From: Panopea generosa
Taxonomy: Eukaryota > Mollusca > Bivalvia > Adapedonta > Hiatellidae
Length of the DNA stretch: 64,000 nt
Assembly: GCA_029582155.1 (NCBI GenBank)
Contig: CM055895.1
Span: 22,766,462 to 22,830,461, forward strand
Direction: 5' to 3'
A model generated the notes under the pieces. That model did not search any database and had not been told where the DNA came from. It saw only the letters and a list, made by a program, of their open reading frames with translations. The stretch's first letter is position 1, and every line of letters starts with the position of its first letter. A program made the position numbers and the translations under genes. Positions 53,746 through 64,000 of the stretch are shown here, piece after piece.

Positions 53746-53759
53746 CATAATATATACCA

Positions 53760-55075
53760 TATATATTATGCATTCAGTTCATATACCAAGGTTCATAAAA
53801 AATAATTGAAAATTTGATGAAGAGAACTTTTAACGGTTTAAGCTTTGACATTTTACCTGAATTTATTCTATGTGATATATTATTTCCAATTAATATAACA
53901 TTTTGATGAAACATAATATATTGTAAAATAGATGCTTCGTGACATTATGGCATGATATAGAAGTTAATAATCAATGTTTTACTGGCATTTCTGTAATATC
54001 CATCAATATGATACCAGAAATCTGCTTCAGCAGACGGAATCTCTGTATACATTATAATTATATTCGTATTGCACAGACTGCATGATTCTGGGGAGAAATT
54101 GAATTCACAATAATGGAAAACATATGAAGAAAAAGAATTGCAGTTATATATAATTAAACTTTGATATCAAATATGTATTTTCTTATGTAAACTCTGTCCT
54201 ATCACTGATTTAAAGCCATGGGTCCAGAAAATGCTGCAAACATTATAAATCTATGTGTTACAGCTACCCCCCCCTCCCCCCCCTCCCCCCACCCCCATGA
54301 AATGAACTGCTAGCTTTTGCATTATTATTGAACCACTTGTAGGATTGAACTAGATAAGACATTGAGCCCAATGATTGCAACTGTTGCAGAAAAGTGAACG
54401 GCATTAAATTATTCATGATCTCTAGTTCTCTGTAGTAATGCAGCTGAAACATAACTGTCAAACCCTATCTGATGAAATGAACTGACTGTAGTCCATACAG
54501 CTCTCTCAAGTCTGCCTTAAATTATCTTTTAACAAAATTTAGGGCTGGCAATTTCATGATTGACTGCATTTTATGAGAGTTTTATATTATTATATCTGGC
54601 CAAGAAAATTTGTATTAATGTAGGCAGGGATCAGATTTTATTATTCTGTGGTCAAGAGGTTACACAGTGTTTGTACATAAAATTACAATATCTACTAGCA
54701 GGTGAATGTTCAGCTTCAAAATTAATCCATAATGGCATATTCCATATCCACGGATTACCTGCATAAATTTGCCAAAATGAAATTGGCCGAGATCACAATC
54801 TTCATTAGGAAATTTATTTCAGTGGCTTTGTATGTGAATCTTTCCAAACTTTTAAATATCATAGAAATAGCTCCATTTTTTAAATTCTTTTACAAGATAG
54901 TCTTATCCAGTTTAAGCCTTACCTTAATCACTGAAATATTAATTAAATGCAACTTGGTACCACAGGGGATAATGAGAAGCTAATGAGAGGAAATCACTGC
55001 ACAGACTGTAAGATCCATTACTCTGTCTTTATCAAACAGAATTAAAACAACAACATAAACACCTAAAAAAATCTG
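53760..55075. other. Spacer, no gene seen
   Basis: Contains a C-rich tract (CCCCCCCTCCCCCCCCTCCC region) at about 54265-54296. Otherwise AT-rich. Confidence 0.5.
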
Positions 55076-55079
55076 TATC

Positions 55080-55630
55080 TTCATCATATTGCAATATTTT
55101 TAATTCTGAAATTGCAAAGGGCCATAAATCAGTCAAAATCATTGAATAGGAACACAAAAGGGATCTGCATAACTAGAGCTCACTCTGATCCTTTCAGGCA
55201 ATCTTGGTCAAATCCGACCACAGGTGGCAGAGTTTTCCAGACATGGTATTAATTCTGAAAATACAAAAATCAGTCATAAATCATTGAACCAAAATGTTAA
55301 AGTGATATGCGCAACTAGACTTTAACCTGATCTTTCCAGCAAGTTTGGGCAAAATCAGAGGAGTTATTAAGACAAGATATGTATTTCTGAATATGCAAAC
55401 CGCTCTTACTCTGTAAAAATTCACCAATATGCAATGCATAATGGATATGTGCAACTAGACCTCACACCAATGCTTCCCAACAAGTTTCTATTGGCTAATT
55501 CCTGCCACAGAATGATGTAGGAGATATTACCTGAAATGGGGTCCATATTGTAGTTATCTTCCTTAATGTACACTTTTCTTCCAGTTGTAACTCTGCTTTG
55601 GATTGTCTGATTTCAAAATATTGGCAGAAA
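55080..55630. repeat. Array of about 170 bp units
   Basis: About three diverged units with ATTCTGAAAT..AAATCAGTCA, GATATGCGCAACTAGACTT, TGATC.TTCCAGCAA.TTTG and GAGTTATT/GAGATATT. Confidence 0.7.
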
Positions 55631-55782
55631 TATTTAGTCCATTAAGATATTTTGTGGCATTCAGTTTTACCACCTTGGGTTGTATGGTCATGGTTACAAT
55701 ATTGGTCAAAGGTCAAATATGCATTCAGACTGAAATTGTACAGTGAATGGTTCAATTTAAAATTATTTGGCAGAAATTTTAA

Positions 55783-56749
55783 GCCCCAGTCACACCGGGC
55801 CTGCGACCAAGTTACCACCAAGCTGTGATGGGAAAACATTGGAATCGTGGGCAAATTGTGAAAAGAGTAATGAGTAGTCGCAGAGGTCATGGGCGATAGC
55901 CTGAGCAAAATCAGTAGCAGCTAGGTCGATGGTCATATTCAAAACTTCTGACCTGCGATTTCAGATCGTAAGAGGTTGCAGACACATAATTATTGGTAAA
56001 GCAGTCCCATGATTGGGCATGCTACTGGTCCTGCCACCTGATGATTAGTGGTACCACTAGTCTTTAGCTCGCAGACCAGCGTATTTGGAGTGGCTTCTGG
56101 GGTCCAGGTCACCCACCACCACAGCACCAGAAGAGGGCATATCACTTTGGCGGGTGTACCAGTGCTCCTAAGAAGATTTATGTTATCTGACTGCAGATGG
56201 AGCAACTGGGTGCTGTGGCTGCAGCCATACTTCTCTGACGATGAAACCAGCTCCAAAAGAGAAGAAAGCACCAGTACTGGGTGTGTCCCTTGATCGAAAG
56301 GAGGTTCTTCTACAGCAACTGCTTTAACCTGATGCGGGAACTGGAGAGAGAGAGAGAGTCATAGGGCGATTTCACCAACTACATGCGCATGGAACTGTGC
56401 ATTTTGCATGAACTGCTTCTCTGACTGATGCACGAATGTGAGCCTTTTTTATCTGATTGAGTGGCCCATCTCACGACTGACTGCTATTGGCTGCAATCGA
56501 TCATACGATCGGTTGGTGATCGCCACCACTAGTTGCCTGATTACCTATGATTGATCTTGTGATCTATCTTCTCCAATTGTTGATGATCACATGACCATAT
56601 GTATCGCCAATCGTATGATGACCTACCACCAGTCTCAAAAGCAATCACAGTATGTGATTACAAATGGAGATCATAGCAAATTTTGCTGATTGGTCATACC
56701 TCGGCCAAATTATCACCAATCGCACCAGAAAATCCAGTGTGACTGAGGC
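55783..56749 (+). mobile_element. Harbinger-type non-autonomous element, 967 bp
   Basis: Terminal inverted repeats GCCCCAGTCACACCGG (left) and GCCTCAGTCACACTGG (right, other strand), flanked by TAA on both sides, the TWA duplication of PIF/Harbinger. Many GATCG/CGATC words (ATGATCGGTTGGTGATCGCC region) lie in the right third. Around 56290-56420 a broken frame resembles the N-terminal part of Harbinger transposase (FFYSN, NLMRELERE, then a degraded stretch). The catalytic part is absent. Confidence 0.8.
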
Positions 56750-56831
56750 TAAAAGCAAGTGTTATAACATAAGGTATAAATCAATATATAATGATGTCAT
56801 GTTTGAAAATATATAGACACTCATATTTAAA

Positions 56832-57062
56832 AGTGGCCAAGTGGTCTAAGGCGCCTTCTCAAGATTACTTACCTTTCACCGCTAAAGTCATAGGTTCAAG
56901 TCCCACTCACTTCAAATACTTTATGTGAGAAAGTTTGCCAGGTACTTGTGAAAGGACGGTGATTCTACTCAATCTGAGGTCTTCCTCCACCAGTAAAACT
57001 GGATATGCCATATATTACCTGAAATGTGTTGAAAATGGTGTTAAACCCCATTTAAAAAAAAA
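56832..57062 (+). repeat. SINE-A copy
   Basis: A box AAGTGGCCAAGTGGTC, B box GGTTCAAGTCCC, body, tail and A run are all recognisable. Confidence 0.87.
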
Positions 57063-57069
57063 GCCATTG

Positions 57070-57945
57070 CAATGTTGAAAATAATTTTTACTCATGTCAT
57101 GCTGATAGATCAAATCAATCAATATACCTATGGACATAGTTTTAATAAATCTAATGGAGACTGCTTGTTTTGAAAATATGGGTAAAAGTTCAAAGTACAA
57201 ACTTGTTATTTCTAAGGAATATTATCTAATAAATGATAAATGATGGAAATAAAATATTTGTGTCATGTGATCTTGAATATGCCTTTCAATCATTTACAAG
57301 AGTAATGCCCCTTTAAGAAATGGAAATGAAAAAATGGTCTGCATGCATACTGTAGTATTCTGTTTGCATTATATATTGAAGATGTATAGTAATGTAAAAA
57401 TCAATTTTTTCTTATTAAATTTTTGGTGTCCTTTTAAGGGCAAGACTTCTGTATTTTTGTGTATGCCTTTATTCCTTTTGACAACTGAGTTTTCATTCAT
57501 CAATAATTTGAGTCTGAGAATCAGACTTAGATTCAGATGTTGCATTTTTTACATTTTCTGTTCAATAATCATTAAAACTCCCTGTTTCTGCAAATAAATA
57601 AATTATAGTTATTTGCATGTTTAATAAAATCTTAAATTTTTTACATTTTGAGTCTGAGTCTAAAATATTGATGAATTTAGGCCCAGTTCAGTTCAGTTCT
57701 AGATTAACATGCACACATTTGTCCATCAGAAGAGTATCAATGCCCAGTGGCACTTGTTACTGACACTTCATGGTAACTTTGTCAGATGCAGCCACTGTTT
57801 TAACCAGAGATTGAATCACCTCCATCATCAAGGTATAAATAAGATAAGGTAAATCCCAGTGTGATGACAGATGTCTTATCTCATTATCCAGCACCACTGA
57901 TTGGTACATACCAGAAGTTTCTGACAACTTGCTATATCAAACATG
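57070..57945. other. Spacer, no gene seen
   Basis: AT-rich; nothing recognised. Confidence 0.45.
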
Positions 57946-57949
57946 AAGT

Positions 57950-58140
57950 GGGAGCGACAGTGTAATGGATAGAGGGTTGGCCGCTCACATTAGAGGTTGC
58001 TGGTTCCATTCCCAGCTTGACCTGTTGCCTCTAAAAAAAAACCACTCAGTACTGGTTCTACCCAGGACTCATACTTAAGTGGTTATATAATGTTTGAGCT
58101 TTCTTGGCAATTAAGCTTAAATAAATTAGTATAAACTAAA
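57950..58140 (+). repeat. SINE-D copy
   Basis: GGGAGCGACAGTGTAATGGA, GAGGTTGCTGGTTCCATTCC, CACTCAGTACTGGTTCTACC and tail CTTAAATAAATTAGTATAAA. Confidence 0.8.
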
Positions 58141-58207
58141 CGAGATTTCAAAACTGAATGGGTTTAGGGACATTTTCATCACATACTGGGATATATTATA
58201 ATATATA

Positions 58208-59670
58208 CAGGGTGTCCAAAAAGAAAGGTAACACTTTCTCACTTTCAGAACTTTGCTTTAATGTTAAAGAATTTGCATCAAAATACGCACACAAATAAAG
58301 CAAAGATATAAGTTTTTTTCTGTAAAAAGTGAAGTAAATATGTCCAACAACATCATTTTTGCAATATTTTTAGTACAAAGTACCTTTTGTGTCAAATAGC
58401 GTCACGTCAATAATTAATGACGTTCTCAAGATAATGGCCCTTCAACACTTTTCTCTGTTGTACTCGCAGTATGAAATTGTTTATAACATTTCCACACATT
58501 TCTTCACTGATTTTCTTCACTTCCCGTTTGATGTTTTTCAATAGCATATCCGTGTCCACTGGCTTTGGTCTGTAAACAGCCGACTTCAGGTAGCCCCAGA
58601 GAAATTAATCGCACGGGTTCAGATCAGGACTCTGTGCGGGCCAAGATTGTCCACAATTCTTCACTTCAGGGTATCGTCAGGAAATCACCTTATCGCCGAA
58701 AGTTTCATGAAGATAATCTAATACAATATTAGATGTATGTGCCGTCGCACCATCTTGCATGAACCAGACATTTTGCATATTTTCCGTTCTCTTTCGAAGC
58801 GCTGGAACAAACTTATTTTTCAAAAGTGACAGGTACCGATGTGAATTCACAGTGTCCTTAAACACATATGGACCGATCACTCCGTGCAACGAAATAGCAC
58901 ACCAAACCGTTAATTTCTCACTATGTAATGGTCTCTCTGTAAAACAGTGAGGCTGTTCATTTGCCCGGAATCTCATGTTTTGTTTGCATACATGACCAGA
59001 CAGCAGGAAATGCGACTCATCTGTAAACCAAACATCATGAAATGCGTCATATATAATTATCGGCAACGTCAACTGCCCAGCGACAAAAATCTAATCTTTG
59101 AACCTGATCTGTGATATTTAAACTCTGCATAATCTGAATTATATAAGGAAAAAGTTGAAGGTCCTTCTTTATTATGTCATGAACACACGTTTTAGCCATT
59201 CCGGTCTCTGAGGAAGAACGTCTCACCGACTTTTCTGGGCTATTCAAAAGCATTTCCCGAAGCGAACTCACGTTTTCATCGCTCCTACTTGACCTCGGCC
59301 GACCTGCTTTTGGAGCATCCGCTACTGACCCACATCGCTCAAATTTATGTACTATCTTGTAGACATGTTTCCTGCTTTCATTTGTATTCTTAAAAAGATA
59401 TTTAAACTTTCGCTGAACGTCTGTTACACATTTAGTTTCATAATAATGGTTGACGATAAAAATACGTTGTTCCAACGTCAATATCGCCATAATGTATATA
59501 TTTGATGACGTCATGACATAGAGACATCATTTATTTTGGCGCGTTATTGTTGCAAGTAATAAAAACTTACATTTAAGACCTTTAAATTGGTATAAATTTG
59601 ATTAAAATAGCCCAAGACTAGGCAAAGTTATGCAAACTTTAAAGTGTTACCTTTCTTTTCAGACACCCTG
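58208..59670 (-). mobile_element. Mariner-like (Tc1/mariner superfamily) transposon, 1463 bp, complete ends
   Basis: 30-bp terminal repeats CAGGGTGTCCAAAAAGAAAG (left, then GTAACACTTT) and CAGGGTGTCTGAAAAGAAAG (right, other strand, then GTAACACTTT) differ at two positions. TA is duplicated at 58206-58207 and 59671-59672. It lies inside a reversed SINE-A. Confidence 0.92.
58407..59490 (-). pseudogene. Mariner-like transposase with one frameshift and two stops
   Basis: Starts MAILTLEQRIFIVNHYYETK. It has an HTH region (TNESRKHVYKIVHKFERCGS) and GRPRSSRSDENV, and runs to VDVADNY. There a one-base frameshift near 59060 leads to YDAFHDVWFTDESHFLLSGH (first Asp) and VWFMQDGATAHTSNIVLDYL (second Asp). 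A TGA follows FGDKVIS, then RYPEV, WPAQSPDLNPCD, a TAA and FLWGYLKSAVY. It ends KVLKGHYLENVINY. The gap from the second Asp to Asp of NPCD is 47 residues, longer than the 34 of classical mariners. Only a few lesions: a rather young copy. Confidence 0.9.
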
Positions 59671-59806
59671 TACCATGTCCAGTTTTATTTATAAAGACCT
59701 CCGAATGAATCTGGGTATAGCCCTTGTCTTTTCACAAGAAACTGGCAAACTGTCACACATAATGTTTTGGGATAAAGCTGGGCTCGAACCCATGACTTCA
59801 TTGATA

Positions 59807-60815
59807 GGGGGTGCGGGGGGGGGGGGGGGGGGATCATTAGTGGAATCAGCACCTGAGATCACTAGTCATGGGATAACCTCAGACCACTCAGTCATGGGAT
59901 AACCTCAGACCTTTCAGTCATGGGATAACCTCAGACCACTCAGTCATGGGATAACATCAGACCACTCAGTCATGCGATAACCTCAGACCTTTCAGTCATG
60001 GGATAACCTCAGACCACTCAATCATGGGATAACCTCAGACCACTCAGTCATGGGATAACCTCAGACCACTCAGTCATGGGATAACATCGGACCACTCAGT
60101 CACGGGATAACCTCAGACCACTCAGTCACGGGATAACATCAGACCACTCAGTCACGGGATAACATCAGACCACTCAGTCATGGGATAACCTCAGATCACT
60201 CAGTCATGGGATAACATCAAACCACTCAGTCATGGGATAACCTCATATCACTCAGTCATGGGATAACCTCAGACCACTCAGTCATGGGATAACCTCAGAC
60301 CACTCAGTCATGGGATAACATCAGACCACTCAGTCATGGGATTACCTCAGACCACTCAGTCATGGGATAACATCAGACCACTCAGTCATGGGATAACCTC
60401 AGACCACTCAGTCATGGGATAACATCAGACCACTCAGTCATGGGATAACCTCAGACCACTCAGTCATGGGATAACCTCAGACCACTCAGTCATGGGATAA
60501 CCTCAGACCACTCAGTCATGGGATAACCTCATAGCACTCAGTAATGGGATATCCTCAGACCACTCAGTCATGGGATATCCTCAGACCACTCAGTCATGGG
60601 ATAACCTCAGACCACTCAGACATGGGATAACCTTAGACCACTCAGTCATGGGATAACATCAGACCACTCAGTCATGGGATAACCTCAGACCACTCAGTCA
60701 TGGGATAACATCAGACCACTCAGTCATGGGATAACCTCAGACAACTTAGTCATGGGATAACCTCAGACCACTCAGTCATGGGATAACATAAGACCACTCA
60801 GTCGTGGGATAAACC
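59807..60815 (+). repeat. 26-bp minisatellite, about 37 copies, next to a poly-G run
   Basis: Unit ACCACTCAGTCATGGGATAA, CCTCAG, with CCTCAG/CATCAG as the main variant and TCACGGG in a few neighbouring units (about 60100-60170). It is preceded by a G run at about 59815-59832. Confidence 0.95.
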
Positions 60816-61874
60816 CTTCTCCAAACTGTTTTTACTGCAGAGGTTTATGGTGAACTCTCTTCACACGAGTGTAACTGAATGTTTCTGTTTGAATTGGTAG
60901 AAGAGGTCCTCTGGTAAAAATGCTGTCTCGAGATCATTTATCTATCATAGCTAAGGTCGTTGGTTCAAGACAAGCTCAGCAATCGGCAAAAAAAAATCAT
61001 GTGACTCATCCCATCTGTCCATCTGAATGTTTGCTCTGTAGCTTCAAATGCCTGCCAGTCTGCAAAACAAATTATTTGATGTATATTTCAAATATGGCTG
61101 TAGAGGACTAGGCTAATGAAAATGCTTTTTTATGGCATTGTAACTTTCTATCATCGATGGTGTCTTGTAGAACTAGATAGTTATTATTTGTAGCTGACAG
61201 GCAATGAATAATACTTGTTATTCATAAGTATAATCATGTTTTTATCAGTGAGTCATACCCTCATCCAACTATCTGTTCTTATTCATTAAAATCATTCATT
61301 TGGATATTGACACACTATTGCACAAATGTTTTGCAATCATACCTGTAGTGATGCATAAATGAGGTTGCGAAGATGATTTTGCTTTATAACTTCATTGGTT
61401 GATGTTCTGTAAATGATGGATTTATAAAATACATATTGATTTATAGCTCTGGCCACCATTTAAAAATGTTTGTTTTTTTCCAGTTCCAACCTATACCATT
61501 TAGGGGTGGGTTACTAAGGTAGATATAGGTAGGTAGGTTAGGTAGGCATTTAGGTAGAATTTTTTTTTTTTGTAATAAATTATATAATACCTCTATCTTT
61601 TTGAGGACATGCTTATAATGTCTGCAAATATTTTGAACCCCCCCAAAAAAATTCTGACTGACTAGATTGTTGTGGATTGGCCGGAAATGGCAACTGAACA
61701 CAATTTTGATAAAGGCCTTGTGTAACAGAGAGGATTTACCATGTAGACTACGAGTTACTGGCAATGATTGCTGTTTATTGTCTCATTCTTAAAGGTAAGA
61801 CTGAGCAATATAGCATTTATAATTATGCAAAGGGAAGGTTTAATTGACTGATTGAGAATTTATCGTCATTTTTA
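60816..61874. other. Spacer, no gene seen
   Basis: Holds the SINE-A head remnant at 60899-61003 and a TAGG-rich stretch (AGGTAGGTAGGTTAGGTAGG) at about 61525-61557. The open frame at 61441-61764 shows no family features. Confidence 0.5.
60899..61003 (+). repeat. Degenerate SINE-A head
   Basis: GAGGTCCTCTGGTAAAAATG, then CTCGAGATCATTTATCTATC and a B box-like GTTGGTTCAAGAC. The rest is not aligned by eye. Confidence 0.5.
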
Positions 61875-62135
61875 TGCAACCGAAGGATAACAGATGATCA
61901 GTTAACCTAACCACTGTTTCCTGGGATCTGGAAAGGTTAACCAGTACTTGAGCACACCCCATCTCCACAAGTAATTGATTTCTTTCCCACTTGAATCAGT
62001 GGTGAGAGACAAATGATAATGAGACACAATTTTGTATATTATCATGAAGACTCTTGCCGGGCAGGGATTCCCATTCACGAACCTTGGATTGATAGTCAGA
62101 TGCAATACCAACTGAGCTAATTGGGCCCAGCTCAA
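61875..62135 (-). repeat. SINE-C copy, reverse
   Basis: GATGATCAGTTAACCTAACC, CTGGGATCTGGAAAGGTTAA, CAGTACTTGAGCACACC, then the reversed head ACCAACTGAGCTAATTGGGC. Confidence 0.78.
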
Positions 62136-62550
62136 AGGGAAAGGGATATCAAACAAGGCAACGTTGAAATTGATTTTATTTGTGGTTATAATTCGAATCA
62201 ATATTTACCAGTGAATGTATAACTACAGGAGATATTAAACTCAAAATGTTTCTATCTGCATCGTCATATTTAATAAATAAATTGACAATTTTCGTAAAAC
62301 TGGTAAATTATGTTACACTTGTAAAAAGAATCTTCAAAGAAAATATATTTTTTTTATATTTTATTAGATTTCTTTTCCAACGTACAAACTGATGAAATTG
62401 ATTTCAAAGAATTGTTGGAAATGAAATGCCTTTCAACTATTTACCAGTGTAATTCATGCCCTGTTCCAATATAAGAATGAAATAAGGAATCGGCCAAATT
62501 TTATATACTGTACATATCTTACAAGATCTTAATGCATTGTATAAATAGTG
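62136..62550. other. Spacer, no feature seen
   Basis: AT-rich, nothing recognised. Confidence 0.4.
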
Positions 62551-63079
62551 TTAAAGGGAATATTTCAGGATTTTTCAAAATTTAAAAATTGGCTAAAAAC
62601 ATTTCCCCTAGTATGTGATGACTGTTTATACTCATTGAACACATATTGCTAACAGGATAACTATTTAAACATACCAAAATCATATATGGCTACATGCCTA
62701 GGTTAGACTAAAGAGTGTTCCGACTTAAAATTGCAACATATTTTCTGACATATTAAAGAGTCAAGTTAATTTATTATTTGATTTCAAATGAATCTACTAT
62801 ACAGGTTTGCACATAAGAAAATATCTTTCATCTTAGAAAGAGTCCGAATGACAATTGGAAGGGAGTCAAGCATTATTTAAATGCTGTCTATTTTTAGAAT
62901 AGGGATTTTGTTTCTTGTTTACCACTCAAATTAAAATATAGAGTTTGCCACGTTTTGGTGGATTTGACATACCAGATCATTCAATTTTTAATTATTAATG
63001 ATAATGAGATGACTTTTTAGCCATTTTAATTTTTTTTAAAGACATTTAAAGCTTTTTTAGCTGATATACTGCCTTTAAG
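62551..63079 (+). mobile_element. T-family element, copy 3
   Basis: From TTAAAGGGAATATTTCAGGA to TATACTGCCTTTAAG. It shares GCCTAGGTTAGACTAAAG, CATCTTAGAAAGAGTCCGAA and CGTTTTGGTGGATTTGACAT with the other copies. It is uninterrupted (GCATTATTTAAATGCTG) where copy 2 holds the MITE. Confidence 0.75.
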
Positions 63080-63328
63080 TAAGTATATCAAAATTTCTGC
63101 ACAACACTTTAAAAGTAGGAAATGCACTGTAAAGTATGCTGAAACAATTTTACTCTCAAATTTCAATTAAGAAATTAAAAAAATATTATTATATAATTAA
63201 AGCTATTTCATTGCAGTTTAAATCAAGCAAATAATGGGTTAATTGTGGTGTAAGAGCAGCCTGTCCTTGTTTTGTGATGCGGTTGACATTAATTGTTATA
63301 GTTATTGTGTATGTTTCTCCTAAACACA
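63080..63328. other. Spacer, no feature seen
   Basis: AT-rich, nothing recognised. Confidence 0.4.
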
Positions 63329-63717
63329 GGGTACTCTGTTGCTAAGTGGTCCAAGGCCTTGATGTCTAACCACACTAACTTCTTACCACTGAGATTGTGG
63401 GTAATGAAAGTTAAGCGCATGAAGAATGGGGCTTTAACGCCATTTTCAACACATTTCAGGTTATTTATGGCATATCCAGTTTTACTGGTGGAGTCAGACA
63501 AAGTAGAACCACTGTCCTTCTGTAAGCAACTGGCAAACTTTTTTACATGAAGTTTTTTGATCAAGTGGGACTCGAACCTACGACCTTAGTGGTGAGAGGT
63601 AAGTGATCTTAAGATGGAGGACCCAAGCGCTGGAAGAAGGCTCATTTAATAATTTCATGTGAGAAAATTTGCCAGTCACTTGCAGACTTTAGGATGGTGT
63701 TTCTACTCATATTTTAA
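63329..63717 (+). repeat. SINE-A copy interrupted by another SINE-A
   Basis: The head runs from 63329 to about 63412 (TTGCTAAGTGGTCCAAGGCC). The body resumes at about 63652 (TTTCATGTGAGAAAATTTGC). The gap is filled by the reversed copy described next. Confidence 0.75.
63427..63624 (-). repeat. SINE-A copy inserted inside another SINE-A, with target duplication
   Basis: Full reversed copy from GGGGCTTTAACGCCATTTTC to GATGGAGGACCC. It is flanked by AAGCGCATGAAGAA (63413-63426) and AAGCGCTGGAAGAA (63625-63638), a 14-bp target-site duplication with two mismatches. Confidence 0.82.
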
Positions 63718-63915
63718 TCTAGGCAGTAGTGTAGTAGAAAGAATGTTTGCGGCTGATGCCAGAGGTTGTGGGTTCGTCCCCCAGCTTGACCCCGATGCCT
63801 CTCAAATAACAAACTTAGTATTTGATATACTCAGGAAGCAGACTTGAGAGCAGTAAGTAAAAGCGATGAGCTCAAATTATCCGCAATTGAGCTGAAGTAA
63901 ATTAGTATAAATTAC
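63718..63915 (+). repeat. SINE-D copy
   Basis: GGCAGTAGTGTAGTAGAAAG, B box GGGTTCGTCCCCC, CAGCTTGACCCCGATGCCTC and tail GTAAATTAGTATAAATT. It directly abuts the body of the interrupted SINE-A. Confidence 0.78.
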
Positions 63916-64000
63916 TCATTTTATTCCACAATTAAAACTGAATATTCAATAAATTTATATAAACTGTTGTAACATTGAAAACTCATTCACACAAATACAA

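Larger units (their letters stand above)
58150..59806 (-). repeat. SINE-A copy, reverse, split by a mariner
   Basis: The reversed tail lies at 58155-58207 (GGGTTTAGGGACATTTTCAT, GGGATATATTATAATATATA). The rest resumes at 59671 (CCATGTCCAGTTTTATTTAT) and reaches the reversed B box GGGCTCGAACCC. The mariner of 58208-59670 sits at a TA in between. Confidence 0.78.

Noticed and set aside
53143-53809. Open frames of 171 and 197 codons
   Set aside because: All three frames of the 28-bp repeat are open, so length is no evidence of coding.
59833-60815. CRISPR-like array of short repeats
   Set aside because: 26-bp units are head to tail without spacers; it is a minisatellite.
61441-61764. 107-codon open frame on the minus strand
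   Set aside because: No recognisable motif; it runs through TAGG-type low-complexity sequence.

Overview
The window looks like nuclear DNA of an invertebrate animal, most likely a marine bivalve mollusc. The evidence is spliced genes with GT-AG introns, AT-rich intergenic DNA, several tRNA-headed SINE families, cut-and-paste transposons, and very many tandem arrays. The species cannot be named from sequence alone. A 500-base run of N at 2284-2783 is an assembly gap.

Two host genes are recognisable, both conserved and both incomplete here. DRG2 (developmentally regulated GTP-binding protein 2) runs on the minus strand from its start codon at 25173 down to 3474 in eleven exons; its C-terminal exon(s) fall in the gap or left of the window. 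COX11 (mitochondrial copper chaperone for cytochrome c oxidase) runs on the plus strand from 26722 to 32340 in four coding exons, up to and including its copper-binding CFCF motif; the last roughly 35 residues were not found. The two genes are head to head, so about 25174-25563 is a probable shared promoter.

Everything else is repeats. DRG2 introns hold SINEs, a 47-bp minisatellite of about 46 copies, a broken Harbinger transposase, a broken non-LTR retrotransposon, and a 35-bp array built from DRG2's own exon 7 splice donor. COX11 introns hold a 51-bp minisatellite with a hAT-like element inserted in it and arrays with 160-180 bp periods. From 32341 to 64000 I see no host exon: the stretch carries a 48-bp minisatellite, CAT/CAG-rich repeats, a 165-bp array rich in TCAAGGTCA motifs, a Tc1-type and a mariner-type transposon (both inactivated), a Harbinger-type non-autonomous element, piggyBac-type MITEs, and 28-bp and 26-bp minisatellites.

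The most interesting observations are: (1) the splice donor of DRG2 exon 7 has been copied into a 35-bp tandem array, where a donor three units downstream would add exactly 35 amino acids in frame; (2) DRG2 exon 8 carries apparent indels that break the reading frame; (3) two 242-bp piggyBac-type MITEs, one with a natural empty site in related repeats that proves TTAA duplication; (4) a minisatellite born from the C-terminal coding motif of a LINE; (5) several nested insertions whose order can be read directly.
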